Of a stretch of DNA of 7,578 bases, positions 6,573-7,578 are shown in pieces. A model generated the notes under the pieces. It made no database searches and had not been told where the DNA came from. It saw only the letters and a list, made by a program, of their open reading frames with translations. Location of the stretch: positions 1 through 7,578 of the forward strand of contig JAIWOM010000068.1 of the NCBI GenBank assembly GCA_020216895.1. Reading direction: 5' to 3'. Position 1 is the first letter of the stretch. Every line of letters starts with the position of its first letter. Source of the DNA: Microcella sp. (lineage in GTDB: Bacteria > Actinomycetota > Actinomycetes > Actinomycetales > Microbacteriaceae). Made by a program: the position numbers and the translations under genes.

Positions 6573-7167
6573 GCCCCTCGCTGCCGTGCGGCGGCACCTC
6601 GGTGCGGTGGAAGTTCTGCCACGAGCGCGACGCCGTCGGCCCCCGCTGGCCCTGGTAGCGGTTCAGATAGTCCCCGGTGCCGTACGGATGCTCGGCCGGC
6701 GAGCTGAGCCGGAAGAAGCACAGCTGCCCGATCTTCATGCCCGGCCAGAGCATGATCGGCAGCGTCGCCACGTTGCTGAGCTCGAGGGTGACGTGGCCGG
6801 TGAAGCCCGGGTCGATGAACCCGGCCGTCGAGTGCGTGAGCAGACCGAGGCGGCCGAGCGAGCTCTTGCCCTCGAGCCGCGCCGCCACGTCGTCGGGCAG
6901 CGTCACCTGCTCGAGCGTCGCACCCAGGACGAACTCGCCCGGGTGCAGGATGAACGGCTCCTCCGGCTTGGCCTCGACCAGTCGGGTCAGCTCGGGCTGA
7001 TCGAGCGACGGGTCGATGAACGGGTACTTGTGGTTGTCGAAGAGCCGGAACAGCGAATCGAGGCGCACGTCGACGCTCGAGGGCTGCACCATGGCGAGAT
7101 CGAGCGGGTCGAGGCCGATGCGGCCGGAAGTCAGCTCGGCCCGGATGTCGCGGTCGCTCAGCAGCAT
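6568..7167 (-). CDS. dcd: dCTP deaminase, probably the bifunctional dUMP-forming type
   Basis: Deaminates dCTP; in the mycobacterial-type enzyme it also hydrolyses the dUTP formed, giving dUMP for thymidylate synthesis. It is cytosolic and trimeric in the family. At 199 residues it is close to the M. tuberculosis enzyme in length and sequence. Conserved elements are [11 protein letters not shown] (S102 and R106, equivalent to E. coli S111 and R115), [19 protein letters not shown] (111-129) with catalytic E129 (E. coli E138), WPGMKIGQL 141-149, and the C-terminal [16 protein letters not shown] (171-186). The TAG triplet at 114-116, where E. coli has TAH, resembles bifunctional enzymes; bifunctionality is therefore inferred. 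ATG 7167 has no Shine-Dalgarno, but TAGGCT lies exactly at -12 to -7, indicating a leaderless mRNA. It is convergent with the receiver gene and divergent from the tRNA gene. Confidence 0.96.
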   Translation of the reverse strand: MLLSDRDIRAELTSGRIGLDPLDLAMVQPSSVDVRLDSLFRLFDNHKYPFIDPSLDQPELTRLVEAKPEEPFILHPGEFVLGATLEQVTLPDDVAARLEGKSSLGRLGLLTHSTAGFIDPGFTGHVTLELSNVATLPIMLWPGMKIGQLCFFRLSSPAEHPYGTGDYLNRYQGQRGPTASRSWQNFHRTEVPPHGSEGQ

Positions 7168-7173
7168 GCGGCC

Positions 7174-7179
7174 AGCCTA
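7174..7179 (-). promoter_or_regulatory. -10 element of a leaderless dcd promoter
   Basis: Minus-strand TAGGCT fits TANNNT and occupies exactly -12 to -7 if transcription starts at the A of the dcd ATG (7167). The spacing is the same as at crtE, and no Shine-Dalgarno is present. A -35 would fall over the tRNA gene's -10 element, and none resembling TTGACA is seen. Confidence 0.5.
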
Positions 7180-7193
7180 GCGAGCGCGTTCGC

Positions 7194-7199
7194 TACACT
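7194..7199 (+). promoter_or_regulatory. Candidate -10 element for tRNA-Gly
   Basis: TACACT fits the -10 consensus well and would start transcription near 7206, leaving a 5' leader of about 20 bases before the mature tRNA. No good -35 is seen. It lies only 14 bases from the divergent dcd -10. Confidence 0.45.
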
Positions 7200-7225
7200 G
7201 GGGCCGTGGCGCCCCGGCGCCGCAT

Positions 7226-7296
7226 GGGGATGTAGTTCAATGGCAGAACTTCAGCTTCCCAAGCTGATAGCGCGGGTTCGATTCCCGTCATCCCCT
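7226..7296 (+). tRNA. tRNA-Gly, anticodon CCC
   Basis: A full cloverleaf folds. The acceptor stem is GGGGATG/CATCCCC and U73 is the discriminator, as usual for glycine. The D arm is GTTC/GAAC and contains AATGGCA. The anticodon stem TCAGC/GCTGA encloses loop TTCCCAA with anticodon CCC at 7258-7260. The variable region is TAGC. The T arm GCGGG/CCCGT (one G-U) encloses TTCGATT. The CCA end is not encoded. It reads GGG codons. No duplicated tRNA 3' end (attachment-site signature) is seen elsewhere in the window. Confidence 0.97.
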
Positions 7297-7312
7297 CTCC
7301 CTATTGCGTCGC

Positions 7313-7328
7313 CGCCGCTCCTGCGGCG
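7313..7328. repeat. Hairpin copy 1 downstream of tRNA-Gly
   Basis: CGCCGC-TCCT-GCGGCG is a perfect 6-bp stem with a 4-base loop, 16 bases after the tRNA end. It recurs with one loop change at 7395-7410. It may help end tRNA transcription, although no U-tract follows. Two more 6-bp stems, 7340-7356 and 7351-7365, share bases 7351-7356 and so exclude each other. In DNA this GC-rich, short stems arise easily by chance. Confidence 0.4.
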
Positions 7329-7394
7329 TCGCGGCGCTTCCGCGCGACGAGCGCGGTCGCCGCGCTTCGCGTCTCGGCTCCTGCCGCACCTAGC

Positions 7395-7410
7395 CGCCGC
7401 TTCTGCGGCG
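7395..7410. repeat. Hairpin copy 2 downstream of tRNA-Gly
   Basis: CGCCGC-TTCT-GCGGCG is the same 6-bp stem as at 7313-7328, with 15 of 16 bases identical. Both lie in the 198-bp stretch between tRNA-Gly and the next possible gene, where I see no other coding or RNA feature. The open frames on the minus strand there run across the tRNA and are arginine/alanine-rich shadows. Confidence 0.4.
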
Positions 7411-7484
7411 CAGCGCGCTCTCCGAAACGTCTCCCAACCGATTCCGACGAGGCTCCGAAGATGGGGTGTGGCAGGGGGAGAGAC

Positions 7485-7489
7485 AGGAG
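7485..7489 (+). promoter_or_regulatory. Shine-Dalgarno before the partial 3'-edge gene
   Basis: AGGAG lies five bases before ATG 7495. It is the main reason for calling a gene start there. Confidence 0.4.
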
Positions 7490-7494
7490 CAGCG

Positions 7495-7578
7495 ATGAGC
7501 CGATGGTTCGTGGCGGTGCCGGCGGCGGGGGCCGCCAGCATCCATGGTGCCGCGGCCGCAACGGCGACCGACGGGGGC
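7495..7578 (+). CDS. Start of an unidentified gene, cut by the window edge
   Basis: Twenty-eight codons are open from ATG 7495 to the last base, beginning MSRWFVAVPAAGAASIHG and then alanine-, threonine- and glycine-rich. An AGGAG ribosome-binding site stands five bases upstream. The start is mildly hydrophobic and might be a signal or membrane sequence, but it lacks a clear n-region/h-region pattern. I do not recognise it, and too little is visible to assign a family. It could also be chance, as open frames are common at this GC content. Confidence 0.35.
   Translation, partial: MSRWFVAVPAAGAASIHGAAAATATDGG

Noticed and set aside
7251..7541. Minus-strand frames downstream of and over tRNA-Gly
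   Set aside because: One runs through the tRNA gene; both are arginine/alanine-rich with no domain and poor start signals.
7226..7578. tRNA-Gly as an integration site for a mobile element
   Set aside because: No integrase, no direct repeat of the tRNA 3' end, and no composition change are visible in the window.
1..7578. CRISPR array, transposon, toxin-antitoxin or new defence system
   Set aside because: No spaced direct repeats, transposase motifs or defence-type domains were found; all main genes belong to recognised families.

Overview
This window looks like chromosomal DNA from a high-GC actinobacterium, most likely of the family Microbacteriaceae. The grounds are very GC-rich codon use, an idi/crtE/crtB carotenoid arrangement typical of that group, a mycobacterial-type Dcd, and leaderless-type promoters (TANNNT at exactly -12 to -7 of the start codon). 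The lineage is inferred from gene content and composition, not from a database search.

Layout, left to right. (1) Positions 1-1883, minus strand: crtE (GGPP synthase) followed by crtB (phytoene synthase), joined by an ATGA stop/start overlap. Together they convert IPP/DMAPP to phytoene, and further carotenoid genes would be expected beyond the left edge. The first 50 bases are a perfect inverted copy of 312-361 inside crtB. They replace the natural crtB 3' end and create its apparent stop, so the left edge is probably a fold-back assembly chimera. (2) 1905-2441, plus strand: idi (type 1 IPP isomerase), divergent from crtE with a 21-bp gap. It supplies DMAPP to the same pathway. (3) 2426-6086, minus strand: two tandem paralogous membrane sensor histidine kinases with MASE1-like N-termini. 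The upstream one also has a PAS-like segment. Their catalytic cores are strikingly similar at DNA level in two blocks. (4) 6178-6546, plus strand: a single-domain response regulator, divergent from the kinases and with no DNA-binding output domain. It is the natural candidate partner of one or both kinases. (5) 6568-7167, minus strand: dcd, convergent with the regulator, with a hairpin spanning both stop codons. (6) 7226-7296, plus strand: tRNA-Gly(CCC), divergent from dcd with nearly abutting -10 elements. (7) 7297-7494: a GC-rich, hairpin-dense spacer containing a hairpin that occurs twice. (8) 7495 to the end: the start of a possible unidentified gene that runs off the window.

How it fits together: crtE, crtB and idi form one metabolic unit for carotenoid precursor synthesis. 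The two kinases and the lone receiver form a signalling unit whose signal and output cannot be read from the sequence. Its position next to idi (convergent, overlapping 3' ends) is suggestive at most. dcd and the tRNA gene are housekeeping. I found no CRISPR array, transposase, phage gene or clearly new defence system. The points most worth a second look are the fold-back at the left edge, the twin-kinase/lone-receiver locus with its conserved DNA blocks, and the recurring TAGNCT promoter hexamers.
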